From: Flavobacteriales bacterium
GTDB taxonomy: Bacteria > Bacteroidota > Bacteroidia > Flavobacteriales_G > Salibacteraceae
DNA length: 64,000 nt
Assembly: GCA_018660685.1 (NCBI GenBank)
Contig: JABJJW010000012.1
Location: 329,381-393,380 of the forward strand
Direction: 5' to 3'
Shown: positions 17,852-27,589 of the stretch, one piece after another
How positions within the stretch are numbered: position 1 is the first letter of the stretch
How the letters are laid out: every line of letters starts with the position of its first letter
Program-made: the position numbers and the translations under genes
Notes under the pieces: generated by a model
Seen by the model: the letters and a program-made list of their open reading frames with translations, nothing else
Told to the model about the DNA's origin: nothing
Databases searched by the model: none

Positions 17852-20116
17852 TTACTCGAATTGAGCAGCGTCAGCAACAGTTTCAGTTGCCTCTTCAATG
17901 ATCTCAATACTCATTTCCTCTGCTGGTTCTTCAATAACAGTCATTTCTTCGAGCGCAATAGAAGGTGCGATCACAAGTGCCACAACTGCCATTAACTTAA
18001 GTAGAATGTTGAGTGAAGGACCTGACGTGTCTTTGAAAGGATCACCCACAGTATCACCAACAACCGTCGCCTTGTGAGGCTCTGATCCTTTGTAGTACAT
18101 CTCGCCGTTGATTTCAACACCTTCTTCAAACATCTTCTTAGCATTGTCCCAAGCACCACCAGCATTCGACTGGAAGATTGCCATCAAGACACCGGCTGAA
18201 GTAACTCCTGCAAGTAGACCACCGAGCATTTCTGGACCGGCTATGAATCCAACAAGGACAGGAGCAATAACCGCAAGTAATCCTGGGACTACCATTTCAC
18301 GGATAGATGCCTTTGTTGAAATCTCAACACACTTGTCATATTCAGGAACCCCATCAGCCGCATCAAAGACCTTTCGATCTTCTTCGCTCCATTCACTGGA
18401 TTCCTTTCCGTCATTCTTTTTCATCACCTCCAAAGCAGCCTTCAAAGCTGGAAGTTCTTTGAACTGACGTCTAACTTCTTCAATCATGGCCATCGCTGCA
18501 CGTCCAACTGCATTCATACTTAAAGCAGAAAAGACAAACGGTAGCATCGCCCCAACTAAGAGACCAGCCATTACCATTGGCTCAGCGATATTGATCATGC
18601 TGACGTTAGCTTGTTGCATGAAGGCTGCGAAAAGCGCCAGTGCCGTTAGTGCTGCAGAGCCAATCGCAAATCCTTTTCCGATGGCAGCGGTTGTATTTCC
18701 TACTGCATCGAGCTTATCCGTACGCTGACGAACTTCTTTAGGCAATTCTGCCATCTCGGCTATTCCACCTGCGTTGTCAGAGATTGGTCCGTAGGCGTCA
18801 ACGGCTAATTGAATTCCTGTGTTAGCAAGCATACCAACCGCTGCAATTGCGATTCCGTAAAGACCTGCAAACTCATACGCAACCAAGATTGCTGCTGCAA
18901 TAAGGATAACTGGAATGGCAGTGCTCATCATTCCAACACCCAGTCCAGCGATAATGTTCGTAGCAGAACCTGTCAACGACTGTCTTACAATTGAAAGAAC
19001 TGGAGGAGTTCCTGTTCCAGTATAATATTCAGTGATCTTACCAATTCCAAGACCAGCAATTAGACCAGCGAGTGTTGCGAAGAATACTCCATTCGCTGAA
19101 TACTCGGTGCCTCCAAGTAGCCATGTTTCTGGAAGGAAATACTGTATAATAAAGTAAGAAGCAATTACCATTACCCCTGCCGAACCAAATTCTCCAATGT
19201 TCAACGCACGGTGTGGGCTTCCACCTTCTTTCACTTTAACGAAGAACGTTCCGATGATGGAAACTAGTATTCCAACCGCAGCGAGTGCAAGCGGAAGAAT
19301 GACAGCTCCGAGACCGTCCATTGGGAAGTCATTAATAGCCACGAACGCTGCACCAAGAACCATAGTGCCAATTATAGATCCTACATACGACTCAAATAAG
19401 TCAGCACCCATTCCGGCAACATCACCGACGTTGTCTCCAACGTTGTCAGCAATTGTAGCTGGATTTAAGGGGTGGTCTTCAGGAATACCTGCTTCAACCT
19501 TTCCAACTAAGTCAGCTCCAACATCAGCCGCCTTGGTGTAGATTCCTCCTCCAACTCTTGCGAAGAGTGCAATGGAAGATGCTCCCAAAGAAAAGCCGGC
19601 TAATACATTTAATACCGTAGCAACGCTCTTTGCATCGCCTAAACCATACATTTTAGAATAAAGGATAAAAAGAATGCTCAATCCAAGAACACCGAGGCCA
19701 ACTACACCAAGACCCATAACGGATCCGCCACCGAAAGCAACCTCAAGGGCTCTTCCTAGGGAAGTTCGTGCTGCATTGGTTGTTCTAACATTTGCCTTTG
19801 TGGCTACCCTCATTCCGAGGTATCCTGCTAGCGCAGAACAAATTGCTCCAACCACGAATGATAAGGCAACGAAAACAGTAGAGTTTTCTTCATTCGCTCC
19901 TTTAAATGCGAGAAGAGCAGCTACAGCAACTACGAAAATTGCGAGTACTTTATACTCAGCCCTTAAAAAGGCCATAGCTCCTACAGCTATGTTCTCGGCT
20001 ATTCTAGCCATTTTTTCAGTTCCAACTTCTTGTTTTGAAACCCATGCACTCTTCCATGCAACATATAGAAGTGCAAGCACACCGAACGCAGGGATTGCGT
20101 ATATCAAATTATCCAT
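17852..20116 (-). CDS. hppA: Membrane pyrophosphatase, K+-dependent, probably Na+-pumping
   Basis: Integral membrane enzyme that couples PPi hydrolysis to ion export. The 754-residue protein has about 16 helices. Substrate-site motifs are [18 protein letters not shown] (189-206), [11 protein letters not shown] (222-232) and [13 protein letters not shown] near 440. At GNTTAA (473-478) it has Ala where K+-independent enzymes have Lys, indicating K+ dependence. Glu242 in LFESY occupies the position typical of Na+-PPases rather than the shifted Glu of H+-PPases; Na+ (or dual Na+/H+) pumping is therefore inferred. The C-terminus carries an unusual Glu-rich tail of about 35 residues. Confidence 0.96.
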   Translation of the reverse strand: MDNLIYAIPAFGVLALLYVAWKSAWVSKQEVGTEKMARIAENIAVGAMAFLRAEYKVLAIFVVAVAALLAFKGANEENSTVFVALSFVVGAICSALAGYLGMRVATKANVRTTNAARTSLGRALEVAFGGGSVMGLGVVGLGVLGLSILFILYSKMYGLGDAKSVATVLNVLAGFSLGASSIALFARVGGGIYTKAADVGADLVGKVEAGIPEDHPLNPATIADNVGDNVGDVAGMGADLFESYVGSIIGTMVLGAAFVAINDFPMDGLGAVILPLALAAVGILVSIIGTFFVKVKEGGSPHRALNIGEFGSAGVMVIASYFIIQYFLPETWLLGGTEYSANGVFFATLAGLIAGLGIGKITEYYTGTGTPPVLSIVRQSLTGSATNIIAGLGVGMMSTAIPVILIAAAILVAYEFAGLYGIAIAAVGMLANTGIQLAVDAYGPISDNAGGIAEMAELPKEVRQRTDKLDAVGNTTAAIGKGFAIGSAALTALALFAAFMQQANVSMINIAEPMVMAGLLVGAMLPFVFSALSMNAVGRAAMAMIEEVRRQFKELPALKAALEVMKKNDGKESSEWSEEDRKVFDAADGVPEYDKCVEISTKASIREMVVPGLLAVIAPVLVGFIAGPEMLGGLLAGVTSAGVLMAIFQSNAGGAWDNAKKMFEEGVEINGEMYYKGSEPHKATVVGDTVGDPFKDTSGPSLNILLKLMAVVALVIAPSIALEEMTVIEEPAEEMSIEIIEEATETVADAAQFE

Positions 20117-20172
20117 TCTAATTATTGATTTTGAATAAGTTAATGAGGTTTTCTACCCCAAATTTAAGCGCG

Positions 20173-20201
20173 CAAAGATAGTAGCCTATTCAAACTAACA
20201 A
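20173..20201 (-). promoter_or_regulatory. Putative hppA promoter
   Basis: On the minus strand TTG (20199-20201) is followed after 18 bases by TATCTTTG (20173-20180), an excellent match to the Bacteroidota -33/-7 consensus. The leader to the ATG at 20116 is about 50 bases. Confidence 0.65.
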
Positions 20202-20212
20202 TGCTGGTGTTG

Positions 20213-21019
20213 TCAAAATATGAACCCCATAAGGAGATAAGGACCGTAATGCTGATATGAAGCGATGATCCGGCGATTATCCCATGAAACTTCTTCTGTA
20301 GAATAATATGTAGCTGCGAAACCAAGTTGACCGGTCAATCCTAATTTCTGACCCGTGTCTATCAATATGCCTAAACCACCTGTAACTTGCTTCACAGGGG
20401 AGAATTCAAGAAACTGTACACCCCATCCGGTATTCCCGAAAAAACCAGCGGTTGGAGACCATGCAGCGGAGGCATTCAAGAATGGCTTTGCAACTCCATT
20501 TTTCGATAAGAACTTCCTCCCTTGCAATGAAAATTTTGCCATCGAGTAATCAGAAAAATTCCATGATACGCCTGCTCCTAATGCCCAGCTGCCACCTAAA
20601 CGCTTCCACTGTGTAAACGACATATCCACGACGAATGGCGTAATTGGATAAAAACCTCCGCTCACTTCGGTCATCCATTTATTGTCGAGAAGATTGTACG
20701 ATGCATGTTTCAACTGGGGTCTATTGGATGCAGTTGGCCGTGCAGCATTGCGATAACTTCCGGTAGTTCTAGTAGATATTCTTGAAGACTGCTTCGAGGG
20801 TTTTGTAGGCAAGACTAGTCGAATACTTTCTCGTTCAATGCTTTCCACTCTATCGCCAGACCTAACTAGGAGAATGTCACTTCCAATGGCTATTAGTTCT
20901 CCCTTGATATACTCACCATTGTCTACGAAAATCTCTACGTACTTAGCTTGCGAAAAACCGATCGACGCAATGAGCATCGAGAAGATAAATGTGATTGGGC
21001 GCACCGGTTTCGATTTCAT
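20213..21019 (-). CDS. Exported beta-barrel-like protein of unknown function
   Basis: A 268-residue protein with the start at 21019 (the frame opens seven codons earlier), giving a signal peptide (about 8-23, ending IGFSQA). The first 60 residues of the mature protein form a small beta domain (VDNGEYIKGELIAIGSDILLVRSG), followed by a Ser/Thr/Arg-rich linker (about 78-105) and a C-terminal region of alternating strands consistent with an outer-membrane barrel, ending in an aromatic residue (GFIF). A -7 element TAGCTTTG lies at 21069-21076. No family is recognised. Confidence 0.7.
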   Translation of the reverse strand: MKSKPVRPITFIFSMLIASIGFSQAKYVEIFVDNGEYIKGELIAIGSDILLVRSGDRVESIERESIRLVLPTKPSKQSSRISTRTTGSYRNAARPTASNRPQLKHASYNLLDNKWMTEVSGGFYPITPFVVDMSFTQWKRLGGSWALGAGVSWNFSDYSMAKFSLQGRKFLSKNGVAKPFLNASAAWSPTAGFFGNTGWGVQFLEFSPVKQVTGGLGILIDTGQKLGLTGQLGFAATYYSTEEVSWDNRRIIASYQHYGPYLLMGFIF

Positions 21020-21068
21020 ATTCAGACGTAATAAAGACAAGAAGCGTTCGTTATGAAATAAGTTTCGT

Positions 21069-21076
21069 CAAAGCTA
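21069..21076 (-). promoter_or_regulatory. Putative -7 element of the barrel-protein gene
   Basis: TAGCTTTG on the minus strand fits TAnnTTTG, 50 bases upstream of the chosen ATG at 21019. It supports this start over the longer frame only weakly. No -33 element was found. Confidence 0.4.
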
Positions 21077-21151
21077 CTAACGTTATCGTCGAATCTTTCG
21101 TCTACTTAATCGAGATTTAAATCCCAATTTTTGGATAAACACTATCACCCA

Positions 21152-22513
21152 ATGAAGTCACTCACCCGAATTACCCTTTTTGCAGTGGTATTGGTAATGG
21201 CCGCGACAGGATGTCGAAAGGTCAAGCAAACCACAATTTACACGGCCAATGTTCCTGTGTACATGAGCTATGAATCCCTCAGAACCTCGATTGTCAATGA
21301 CAACGACAGAGTGTTAGAAAAACCAGGAAAAATATTCTTGTATGGCGATTGGATCATGATCAATGATTTTGAATCAGGGATCCACCTTTATGACAATACA
21401 AACCCGGCTAATCCAGTCCACAAAGCATTTGTTAATGTGCCTGGAAACGTCGACATGGCTGTGAGAGACAACATCCTCTACGTTGACAGTTATGTTGATC
21501 TTGTGGCAATTGATATAAGTGACCCAGAAGGAGTCCGAGAAGTTGGACGAGTTCCAGACGCTTTATCCTACACCATACCATCAACGATGGACTGGACTTA
21601 TCCAGTATCGAACGTCGACCCTACAAAGGGTGTCGTTACAGGATATCAAGTGGCTGAGGTTCGAGAAGACTGTAAAGACGAAGATTGCTACGGTTATTAC
21701 CGGAGTGCATGGGACGAAGATTGGAACGGAACCTGGAATGGCAGTATGATGTCAGACGCCGGTTCACCTGTGTCTTTTTCAGGAACAACAAACAATGTAA
21801 GATCAAGCGCAAGCAGCAGTCAATCCGGAATTGCTGGATCGATGGCTAGATTCATGTTGATCGACACATACTTATATGTAATAGTCGATGAAACCACTGT
21901 GAATATTTATGATATCTCTACCAATAATATGAACTACGTGAATTCATTCTCTCCATGGAATGATGCTGGAGGTTGGGGTATGATTGAGACGCTGTTCACA
22001 TTTAAAGAGCACCTATTCATTGGCTCTAATAATGGCATGTTGGCATATAATGTCTCAAGTCCAGACAATCCGTCGTACTTGTCAAGTTATTCTCACATGA
22101 CATCTTGTGATCCAGTAGTTGCGAATGATGATTACGCATTCGTTACGCTCAGAGCAGGAAATACATGCAATTGGGCTAATGACAATCAATTGGACATACT
22201 CGACATCGACGACATCATGCAACCAAGGTTGATCAAGACTTGGCCAATGACAAATCCTCACGGTTTAAGTATTGATAGCGAATCAGAGTTGCTCTTCCTT
22301 TGCGATGGAACGGATGGTCTTAAGATCTACGATTTCAGTGTGATCGGAGAGACTGGTGCAAATAGATTAGATCACATCACGGGTATGGAAACATACGATG
22401 TGATAACACACCGTAGCATCGCTCATGTCATCAGCAGAGATGGCCTTTACCAATATCAATATTCTCCTGAAGGAGAGATGACTGAGCTGAGCAGAATAGA
22501 GCTTGGAGATTAG
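21152..22513 (+). CDS. LVIVD-repeat lipoprotein
   Basis: Lipoprotein of 453 residues starting at ATG 21152 (the TTG at 21131 is less likely). Lipobox AATGC follows a good signal peptide. The mature protein is built of beta-propeller blades of the LVIVD type: repeated patterns such as MINDFESGIHLYDNTNPANPVH, LVAIDISDPEGV, MLAYNVSSPDNPSYL and LLFLCDGTDGLKIYDFS. These propellers are common cell-surface proteins in Bacteroidota; ligand and role are unknown. A strong shared terminator follows at 22607. Confidence 0.88.
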   Translation: MKSLTRITLFAVVLVMAATGCRKVKQTTIYTANVPVYMSYESLRTSIVNDNDRVLEKPGKIFLYGDWIMINDFESGIHLYDNTNPANPVHKAFVNVPGNVDMAVRDNILYVDSYVDLVAIDISDPEGVREVGRVPDALSYTIPSTMDWTYPVSNVDPTKGVVTGYQVAEVREDCKDEDCYGYYRSAWDEDWNGTWNGSMMSDAGSPVSFSGTTNNVRSSASSSQSGIAGSMARFMLIDTYLYVIVDETTVNIYDISTNNMNYVNSFSPWNDAGGWGMIETLFTFKEHLFIGSNNGMLAYNVSSPDNPSYLSSYSHMTSCDPVVANDDYAFVTLRAGNTCNWANDNQLDILDIDDIMQPRLIKTWPMTNPHGLSIDSESELLFLCDGTDGLKIYDFSVIGETGANRLDHITGMETYDVITHRSIAHVISRDGLYQYQYSPEGEMTELSRIELGD

Positions 22514-22606
22514 TTAACGTTTCTTAGCAACTAATTGGCACAGAAATTGAAATAAATTTAGCCTACAGCGTTATATACGCACATAGGTTAGTAGGTTTAG
22601 TTTATG

Positions 22607-22640
22607 AAAAGGCCCCTGTTTCTCAAAGCAGGGGCTTTTT
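22607..22640. terminator. Bidirectional terminator between LVIVD gene and pdhB
   Basis: A perfect 7-bp stem, GCCCCTG (22612-22618) with CAGGGGC (22629-22635), a ten-base loop, an A run on the left and a T run on the right. It is suited to terminate both convergent transcripts. Confidence 0.9.
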
Positions 22641-22651
22641 CTTGCTCAGGT

Positions 22652-23632
22652 TTAAACTAAGTAAAGAGATTCCTTAACTCGAAGGATCGTTTGCTCAACC
22701 GTCGGAACGGCAATTTCAATCAAGTTTGGACTAAATGGGTACGGCGTATCAGATTGCATTACCCTCGATACAGGAGCGTCAAGATGGTCGAAAGCGTCCT
22801 TCTGAATTCTATAGGCAATCTCACTGGAGATGCTACTGTATGGCCAGCTTTCCTCAACAACAACGCATCGGTTGGTTTTTTGCACGGATCGAATGATGGT
22901 CTCTACATCTAGAGGCCGAATCGTTCTCAAATCAATGACCTCACAGCTAATTCCATCTTTGGCTAATTCGTCTGCGGCTTCAAGTGCCACTTTCATGATC
23001 TTCCCAAAAGAAACGATGGTTACATCATCCCCCTTTCTTTTAATGTCGGCCTTGCCAATCGGGATAAGGTATTCTCCATCTGGAACTTCTCCTTTATCTC
23101 CATACATCTTTTCAGATTCTAGGAAGACGACTGGATCATCATCTCTGATCGCTGATTTCAAAAGTCCTTTGGCGTCAGCCGGATTGGATGGTGTCAAGAC
23201 TTTTAGCCCTGGCACGTGTGCATAGAATGCTTCAAAGCTTTGAGAGTGCGTGGCTGCAAGTTGCCCTGCGGTACCATTTCCTCCTCGGAAAACGATTGGT
23301 ACATTGTATTGCCCTCCAGACATCTGCAACATTTTCGCAGCTGAATTAATAATCTGATCCGCAGCTAGAATGGCAAAGTTCCATGTCATGAATTCGACGA
23401 TCGGCCGAAGTCCATTCATGGCAGCTCCAACCCCGATTCCCGTGAACCCCAATTCTGCAATTGGCGTATCGATTATTCGATCTGCACCGAACTCATCCAG
23501 CATTCCCTGACTTACTTTGTAAGCGCCATTATACTCAGCCACTTCTTCGCCCATAAGAAAGACTCGATCGTCTCTTCTCATTTCTTCATTCATGGCCTCT
23601 CTCAAGGCATCTCTAAATTGAATCGTGCGCAT
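22652..23632 (-). CDS. pdhB: Pyruvate dehydrogenase E1 component subunit beta
   Basis: Beta subunit of the E1 component, which with E1 alpha decarboxylates pyruvate using thiamine diphosphate. The 326-residue protein starts [17 protein letters not shown]. The frame opens 17 codons earlier, but a promoter -7 element (23652-23659) falls inside that extension, so I choose 23632. Family blocks are [47 protein letters not shown] and the C-terminal RPLDVETI and VVVEESWP. The alpha subunit gene is not adjacent. The E1 beta reading is firm; a 2-oxoisovalerate enzyme is less likely. Confidence 0.93.
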   Translation of the reverse strand: MRTIQFRDALREAMNEEMRRDDRVFLMGEEVAEYNGAYKVSQGMLDEFGADRIIDTPIAELGFTGIGVGAAMNGLRPIVEFMTWNFAILAADQIINSAAKMLQMSGGQYNVPIVFRGGNGTAGQLAATHSQSFEAFYAHVPGLKVLTPSNPADAKGLLKSAIRDDDPVVFLESEKMYGDKGEVPDGEYLIPIGKADIKRKGDDVTIVSFGKIMKVALEAADELAKDGISCEVIDLRTIRPLDVETIIRSVQKTNRCVVVEESWPYSSISSEIAYRIQKDAFDHLDAPVSRVMQSDTPYPFSPNLIEIAVPTVEQTILRVKESLYLV

Positions 23633-23651
23633 ACTCCAATTGATTGGGGCG

Positions 23652-23683
23652 CAAAAATAAGTGGCAGATTCCACTTTATTCAA
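23652..23683 (-). promoter_or_regulatory. Putative pdhB promoter
   Basis: On the minus strand TTG (23681-23683) and TATTTTTG (23652-23659) are separated by 21 bases, matching the consensus. The predicted transcript begins just upstream of the ATG at 23632, and this decides the start. Confidence 0.6.
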
Positions 23684-23721
23684 TCCGTCACCAGGAACCT
23701 TTCTCTGCTATTCATGTATCG

Positions 23722-23738
23722 CCGACCCAATCGGTCGG
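23722..23738. promoter_or_regulatory. Inverted repeat in the pdhB/etfB spacer
   Basis: CCGACC (23722-23727) and GGTCGG (23733-23738) form a perfect 6-bp dyad with a five-base spacer. This resembles operator half-sites of TetR-type regulators or a short hairpin. It lies between two divergent promoters, and no function can be shown. Confidence 0.35.
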
Positions 23739-23825
23739 TTTGATTCCATTTCTCAACGATAAGATCAAATGAAATATCACGTCTTTTTCGTATAAAAGCC
23801 CCGCAATAGACGCTGGAAATTCCGT

Positions 23826-23842
23826 GCAAAAGCTACTTTTGC
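23826..23842 (+). promoter_or_regulatory. etfB -7 element embedded in a perfect inverted repeat
   Basis: GCAAAAG (23826-23832) and CTTTTGC (23836-23842) are exact inverse copies around a three-base centre. The -7 element TACTTTTG (23834-23841) falls inside the right arm. A dimeric protein bound here would cover the promoter. Confidence 0.45.
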
Positions 23843-23873
23843 ACTCCTTAATCAAGAGCAGAATTTCGAGCCG

Positions 23874-24614
23874 ATGAATATCCTAGTATGTATAAGTAAA
23901 GCTCCTGACACTACGAGTAAAATCACTTTTAAAAATAAAAACACTGCCTTCAACGAAGATGGTGTACAATTCATTGTCAATCCCTATGACGAGTGGTATG
24001 CTTTAGTGCGAGCCTTAGAACTGAAAGAAGCCCAAGGAGGCAAAGTCACAATTGTAAGTGTGGGAGGAGCTGATGTTGAACCAGTAATGAGAAAGGCACT
24101 TGCCATTGGAGCTGACGAAGCCGCTCGAATTGATGCCAATCCTACCGATGCTTTTCAGGTAGCATCAGAAATTGCAACCTACTGCAGTCAAAATAGTTTT
24201 GACTTGATTTTGGTTGGCAAAGAGACTATTGACTACAACGGTTCACAAGTTGGTGGCATGCTCGCTGCTATCGTTGATCTTCCATTTGTAAGCAACGTGA
24301 GCAAACTCGAAGTTTCTGATGGAAAGGCGCAAGTGGAACGCGATAAGCAAGGCGGAAACGAAGTGGCCGAGCTCAACTTACCCTGTGTAATTAGCTCTGC
24401 AAAAGGAATGGCCGAGCAGCGCATTCCAAACATGCGCGGAATCATGGCCGCCAGAACGAAGCCTTTGACTGTGATTCCTTCTGCCAATCCAGAAACACTC
24501 ACAGAAATCACCGCTTTCACCTTACCTCCAGAGAAAGGATCAGTCAAGCTTATTGATCCAGACAACATGGAAGAATTGGTTAATCTACTTCACAACGAAG
24601 CAAAAGTTATTTAA
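23874..24614 (+). CDS. etfB: Electron transfer flavoprotein subunit beta
   Basis: ETF beta (246 residues) pairs with ETF alpha to accept electrons from acyl-CoA and other dehydrogenases and pass them to ETF:quinone oxidoreductase. It starts MNILVCISKAPDT, with later family blocks NPYDEWYALVRALEL, DLILVGKETIDYNGSQVGG (about 104-122, AMP/flavin site region) and LPCVISSAKGMAEQRIPNMRGI (around 170-190). ATG 23874 is the natural start. The alpha gene follows after two bases. Confidence 0.96.
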   Translation: MNILVCISKAPDTTSKITFKNKNTAFNEDGVQFIVNPYDEWYALVRALELKEAQGGKVTIVSVGGADVEPVMRKALAIGADEAARIDANPTDAFQVASEIATYCSQNSFDLILVGKETIDYNGSQVGGMLAAIVDLPFVSNVSKLEVSDGKAQVERDKQGGNEVAELNLPCVISSAKGMAEQRIPNMRGIMAARTKPLTVIPSANPETLTEITAFTLPPEKGSVKLIDPDNMEELVNLLHNEAKVI

Positions 24615-24616
24615 GC

Positions 24617-25585
24617 ATGAAGGTTTTAGTATTTGCAGATAGCAGCAACGGTAAGGTTGCAAAGTCCGCTTTCGAAGCGGTGACCTACGGAAAGAAAATT
24701 GCCGACCAATCGGGAGGAAGTCAGACCACGATTTCATACGGGCAGCTGGAAGATTCAGAGCTCGACGAACTTGCTTCCTACGGTAGTGGCGAAATTCTCC
24801 ACTATTCCGGTGACACTGAAATGGACCCACTCAGATTGGCCAAACTTGTTAGTGGCGTTGCCACTGATCAAGGGTACGAAGTGATCGTCTTTTCTCATGA
24901 CTACACCGGAAAATCAATTGCACCAATGACTGCGGCCAAATTGCGAGCTGGCCTTGTAACAGGGGCTATTGATTATCCAAAGACAGATGGAGGTTTTACA
25001 GTCAAAAAAGCTGTTTTCTCCGGGAAGGCGTTTGCTGAAGTGAAAATTAATTCAACCATTAAGGTGATCAGCTTGCTTCCTAATTCGATTTCCAAAGAAA
25101 AAAACGGAGCCACGAAAAACGTAAGTGCAATATCACCGGACCTCGGTGCACATTCCGTAAATGTTGTTGAATTCAAGGCAAAAGGTGGAGAAGGAATCAA
25201 TCTCACCGAAGCTGAACTTGTTGTTTCTGCTGGTCGCGGTCTTAAAGGCCCGGAGAATTGGGGTATGATTGAAGAGCTCGCTTCAGAATTAGGAGCGGCG
25301 ACGGCATGCTCTCGTCCTGTAGCCGACATTGGATGGAGACCTCACCACGAACATGTGGGCCAAACTGGTATTGCCATTCGGCCCAACCTATACATTGCTG
25401 TTGGAATCTCCGGGGCTATTCAGCATTTAGCTGGAGTGAATGGAAGCAAAGTCATTGTCGTAGTGAATACAGATAGCGAAGCCCCGTTTTTCACTGCTGC
25501 TGACTATGGTGTTGTTGGAGATGCTTTTGAAGTAATCCCAAAACTCCTTGATGCCCTGAAAGCACATAATGCTGCACAAGCCTAA
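24617..25585 (+). CDS. etfA: Electron transfer flavoprotein subunit alpha
   Basis: ETF alpha (322 residues) binds FAD in its C-terminal domain. Visible blocks are the N-terminal Rossmann-like part (residues 1-190), then VVSAGRGLKGPENWGMIEELA (about 206-226), the FAD-binding CSRPVADIGWRPHHEHVGQTG (about 235-255), YIAVGISGAIQHLAGV and the late VVNTDSEAPFFTAADYGVVGD. All blocks are intact. It is co-transcribed with etfB and followed six bases later by the DUF151 gene. Confidence 0.96.
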   Translation: MKVLVFADSSNGKVAKSAFEAVTYGKKIADQSGGSQTTISYGQLEDSELDELASYGSGEILHYSGDTEMDPLRLAKLVSGVATDQGYEVIVFSHDYTGKSIAPMTAAKLRAGLVTGAIDYPKTDGGFTVKKAVFSGKAFAEVKINSTIKVISLLPNSISKEKNGATKNVSAISPDLGAHSVNVVEFKAKGGEGINLTEAELVVSAGRGLKGPENWGMIEELASELGAATACSRPVADIGWRPHHEHVGQTGIAIRPNLYIAVGISGAIQHLAGVNGSKVIVVVNTDSEAPFFTAADYGVVGDAFEVIPKLLDALKAHNAAQA

Positions 25586-25591
25586 AACCTG

Positions 25592-26188
25592 ATGGACAAG
25601 TCCAGAATACAACTTGAAATTCTTGGTTTGTCGGAAAGTCAAACCCAAACCGGAGCGTATGCTTTAGTCCTGGGTGAGTCTGATGGCCGAAGGAGACTTC
25701 CAATAATCATTGGGAATTTTGAAGCGCAGGCGATTGCAATTGAATTGGAAGGCATGAAACCTAGCCGTCCACTAACGCATGATATATTCAAAACATTCGC
25801 CGACACATTCGAAATTGGCGTTAAAGAAGTCATAATCTACAACCTTGTAGAGGGTATCTTTTTTGCGAAATTGATTTGCACCCGTGCTGATGGTGAAGAC
25901 GTTGAAATCGATACTCGAACAAGTGATGGCATCGCCCTTGCTGTGCGATTCAAATGTCCAATTTACACGTATGAGTTTATTCTAGGATCAGCAGGTATCA
26001 TTCTAGAAGACGAAGAAATTGAAGCGCTCACCAGCGACGAGGAGGGAGAAAAGATCAGCATCCTCGAAACTCCCGAATATGCCAGCATGAATCTCGAAGA
26101 TCTCGAAATTGAATTGGAGAAAGCTATTTCTGAGGAAGACTATGAGAAGGCGACCATTCTTCGTGACGAGATTCAGAAGAGAAAGTAG
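25592..26188 (+). CDS. Bifunctional nuclease (DUF151) family protein with UVR motif
   Basis: A 198-residue protein. The N-terminal BFN/DUF151 domain (about 1-130) contains LVLGESDGRRRLPIIIG and DTRTSDGIALAVRF. An acidic linker follows, and the C-terminus is a UVR coiled-coil motif (about 165-198, ELEKAISEEDYEKATILRDEI) as in UvrB/UvrC. Members are annotated as nucleases, but a DNA/RNA-processing role here is only family inference. It lies six bases after etfA, so it is probably transcribed with etfBA. Confidence 0.85.
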   Translation: MDKSRIQLEILGLSESQTQTGAYALVLGESDGRRRLPIIIGNFEAQAIAIELEGMKPSRPLTHDIFKTFADTFEIGVKEVIIYNLVEGIFFAKLICTRADGEDVEIDTRTSDGIALAVRFKCPIYTYEFILGSAGIILEDEEIEALTSDEEGEKISILETPEYASMNLEDLEIELEKAISEEDYEKATILRDEIQKRK

Positions 26189-26221
26189 ATTCATTAACTT
26201 TCCGGCTCAATAGCCTGCCTT

Positions 26222-27514
26222 TTGATATTAGCAATCCTTCGTGGACTTCTTGGACTAGCTGTTTTAGTAGCACTTGCGTATCTAGCAAGCCAAAACAGAA
26301 AAAAAATTGACTGGACCCTCGTTGGAAAAGGGATTCTTCTGCAGATAGTTTTCGCCTTCCTTGTGCTGAAGGTAGAGTTTGTAGCCGTCGGATTTGAATG
26401 GCTCAGCAAAGTCTTCATCAAGGTTATTTCGTTTACCCAATACGGCACTGACTTTCTATTCAGGTCATTTATCACGAATGAGATGGAACCTGGTGTCATC
26501 AGCTTCGCATTCAATGTTCTCCCGACGATTGTCTTCTTCGCCGCATTGAGCAGCATTTTATACTATTTAGGAATACTTCAAAAGGTGGTCTATGGCTTCG
26601 CTTGGGTAATGAAGAGACTCATGCGATTGAGTGGCGCTGAAAGTTTAGCTGCCGCCGGCAATATTTTCCTTGGTCAGACAGAATCACCGCTTTTGGTGAG
26701 ACCTTACTTGAACTCGATGACCAGATCGGAGATGATGTGTTTGATGACTGGCGGCATGGCAACTATTGCTGGGGGGGTACTCGCCGCCTACATAAACTTC
26801 CTAGGTGGAGATGACCCTGTGCAACAGCTTCTTTTTGCGAAGCATTTACTGACTGCTTCCGTAATGTCCGCACCGGCTGCGATTGTGGCAGCGAAAATCC
26901 TCGTTCCGGAGGTTGATCAATTCGATCAAACGATGGAGATCAACAATGACAAAATCGGCAGTAACTTTTTGGAAGCCATTACCAATGGAACCACAGATGG
27001 ATTGAAGCTGGCGATCAACGTAGGCGCCATGCTCCTCGTTTTCACAGCGCTGGTTTATTTAGGAAACTTCATTCTCAGAGATGGGATTGGTGCAATAACC
27101 GGGCTCAATGAAGTCATTCAGGATGGCACCAACTACGACGGCTTGACCTTCCAATTCATTATCGGATACGCCTTTGCTCCAATCGCTTTTCTCATGGGAG
27201 TTCAATCCGATGACATTGTGTTAGTCGGCCAGCTGCTAGGTGAAAAAACAATTCTAAACGAATTCTACGCCTATGTCACTTTAGGCGAAATGAAGTCCAA
27301 TGCAGAATTCGCCAGTGAGAAATCCATCATAATGGCCTCATACATACTTTGCGGGTTCTCAAATGTTGCTTCTATCGGCATTCAAATTGGTGGAATAGGC
27401 TCTCTTGTACCAGGCAGAAAATCACTCCTGAGTTCTCTCGGTTTTTATGCGTTGATTGGTGGGACGATCGCTTGTCTGTTCACCGCCACAATCGTTGGTA
27501 TGTTTTATTCATAA
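26222..27514 (+). CDS. CNT/NupC family nucleoside transporter
   Basis: Concentrative nucleoside symporter, 430 residues, TTG start at 26222. About ten membrane helices are visible. Family motifs are AAGNIFLGQTESPLLVRPYL (about 141-160), MTGGMATIAGGVLAAYI (about 175-191) and the C-terminal NEFYAYVTLGEM and ASYILCGFSNVASIGIQIGGIG. It imports nucleosides with Na+ or H+. It precedes thyA-folA, which would link nucleoside salvage with dTMP synthesis, though a 75-base gap separates them. Confidence 0.92.
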   Translation: MILAILRGLLGLAVLVALAYLASQNRKKIDWTLVGKGILLQIVFAFLVLKVEFVAVGFEWLSKVFIKVISFTQYGTDFLFRSFITNEMEPGVISFAFNVLPTIVFFAALSSILYYLGILQKVVYGFAWVMKRLMRLSGAESLAAAGNIFLGQTESPLLVRPYLNSMTRSEMMCLMTGGMATIAGGVLAAYINFLGGDDPVQQLLFAKHLLTASVMSAPAAIVAAKILVPEVDQFDQTMEINNDKIGSNFLEAITNGTTDGLKLAINVGAMLLVFTALVYLGNFILRDGIGAITGLNEVIQDGTNYDGLTFQFIIGYAFAPIAFLMGVQSDDIVLVGQLLGEKTILNEFYAYVTLGEMKSNAEFASEKSIIMASYILCGFSNVASIGIQIGGIGSLVPGRKSLLSSLGFYALIGGTIACLFTATIVGMFYS

Positions 27515-27589
27515 CTCGTTAATAGCTTTTTCGAGTTCTCCTTGTTTTGAACCAATTTCCGGTGGAATTTTGAATCATCATTTGATCAC

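Noticed and set aside
19674..20138. A 154-codon open frame antisense to hppA, and similar long frames opposite the T9SS-like and TonB genes (e.g. 43816-44343)
   Set aside because: They lie fully inside strongly conserved genes on the other strand and have low-complexity or basic composition without family similarity; they are by-products of codon bias.
27513..27537. AACTCG/CGAGTT hairpin after the nucleoside transporter gene
   Set aside because: The 13-base loop is wide, the stem short and the T run missing.
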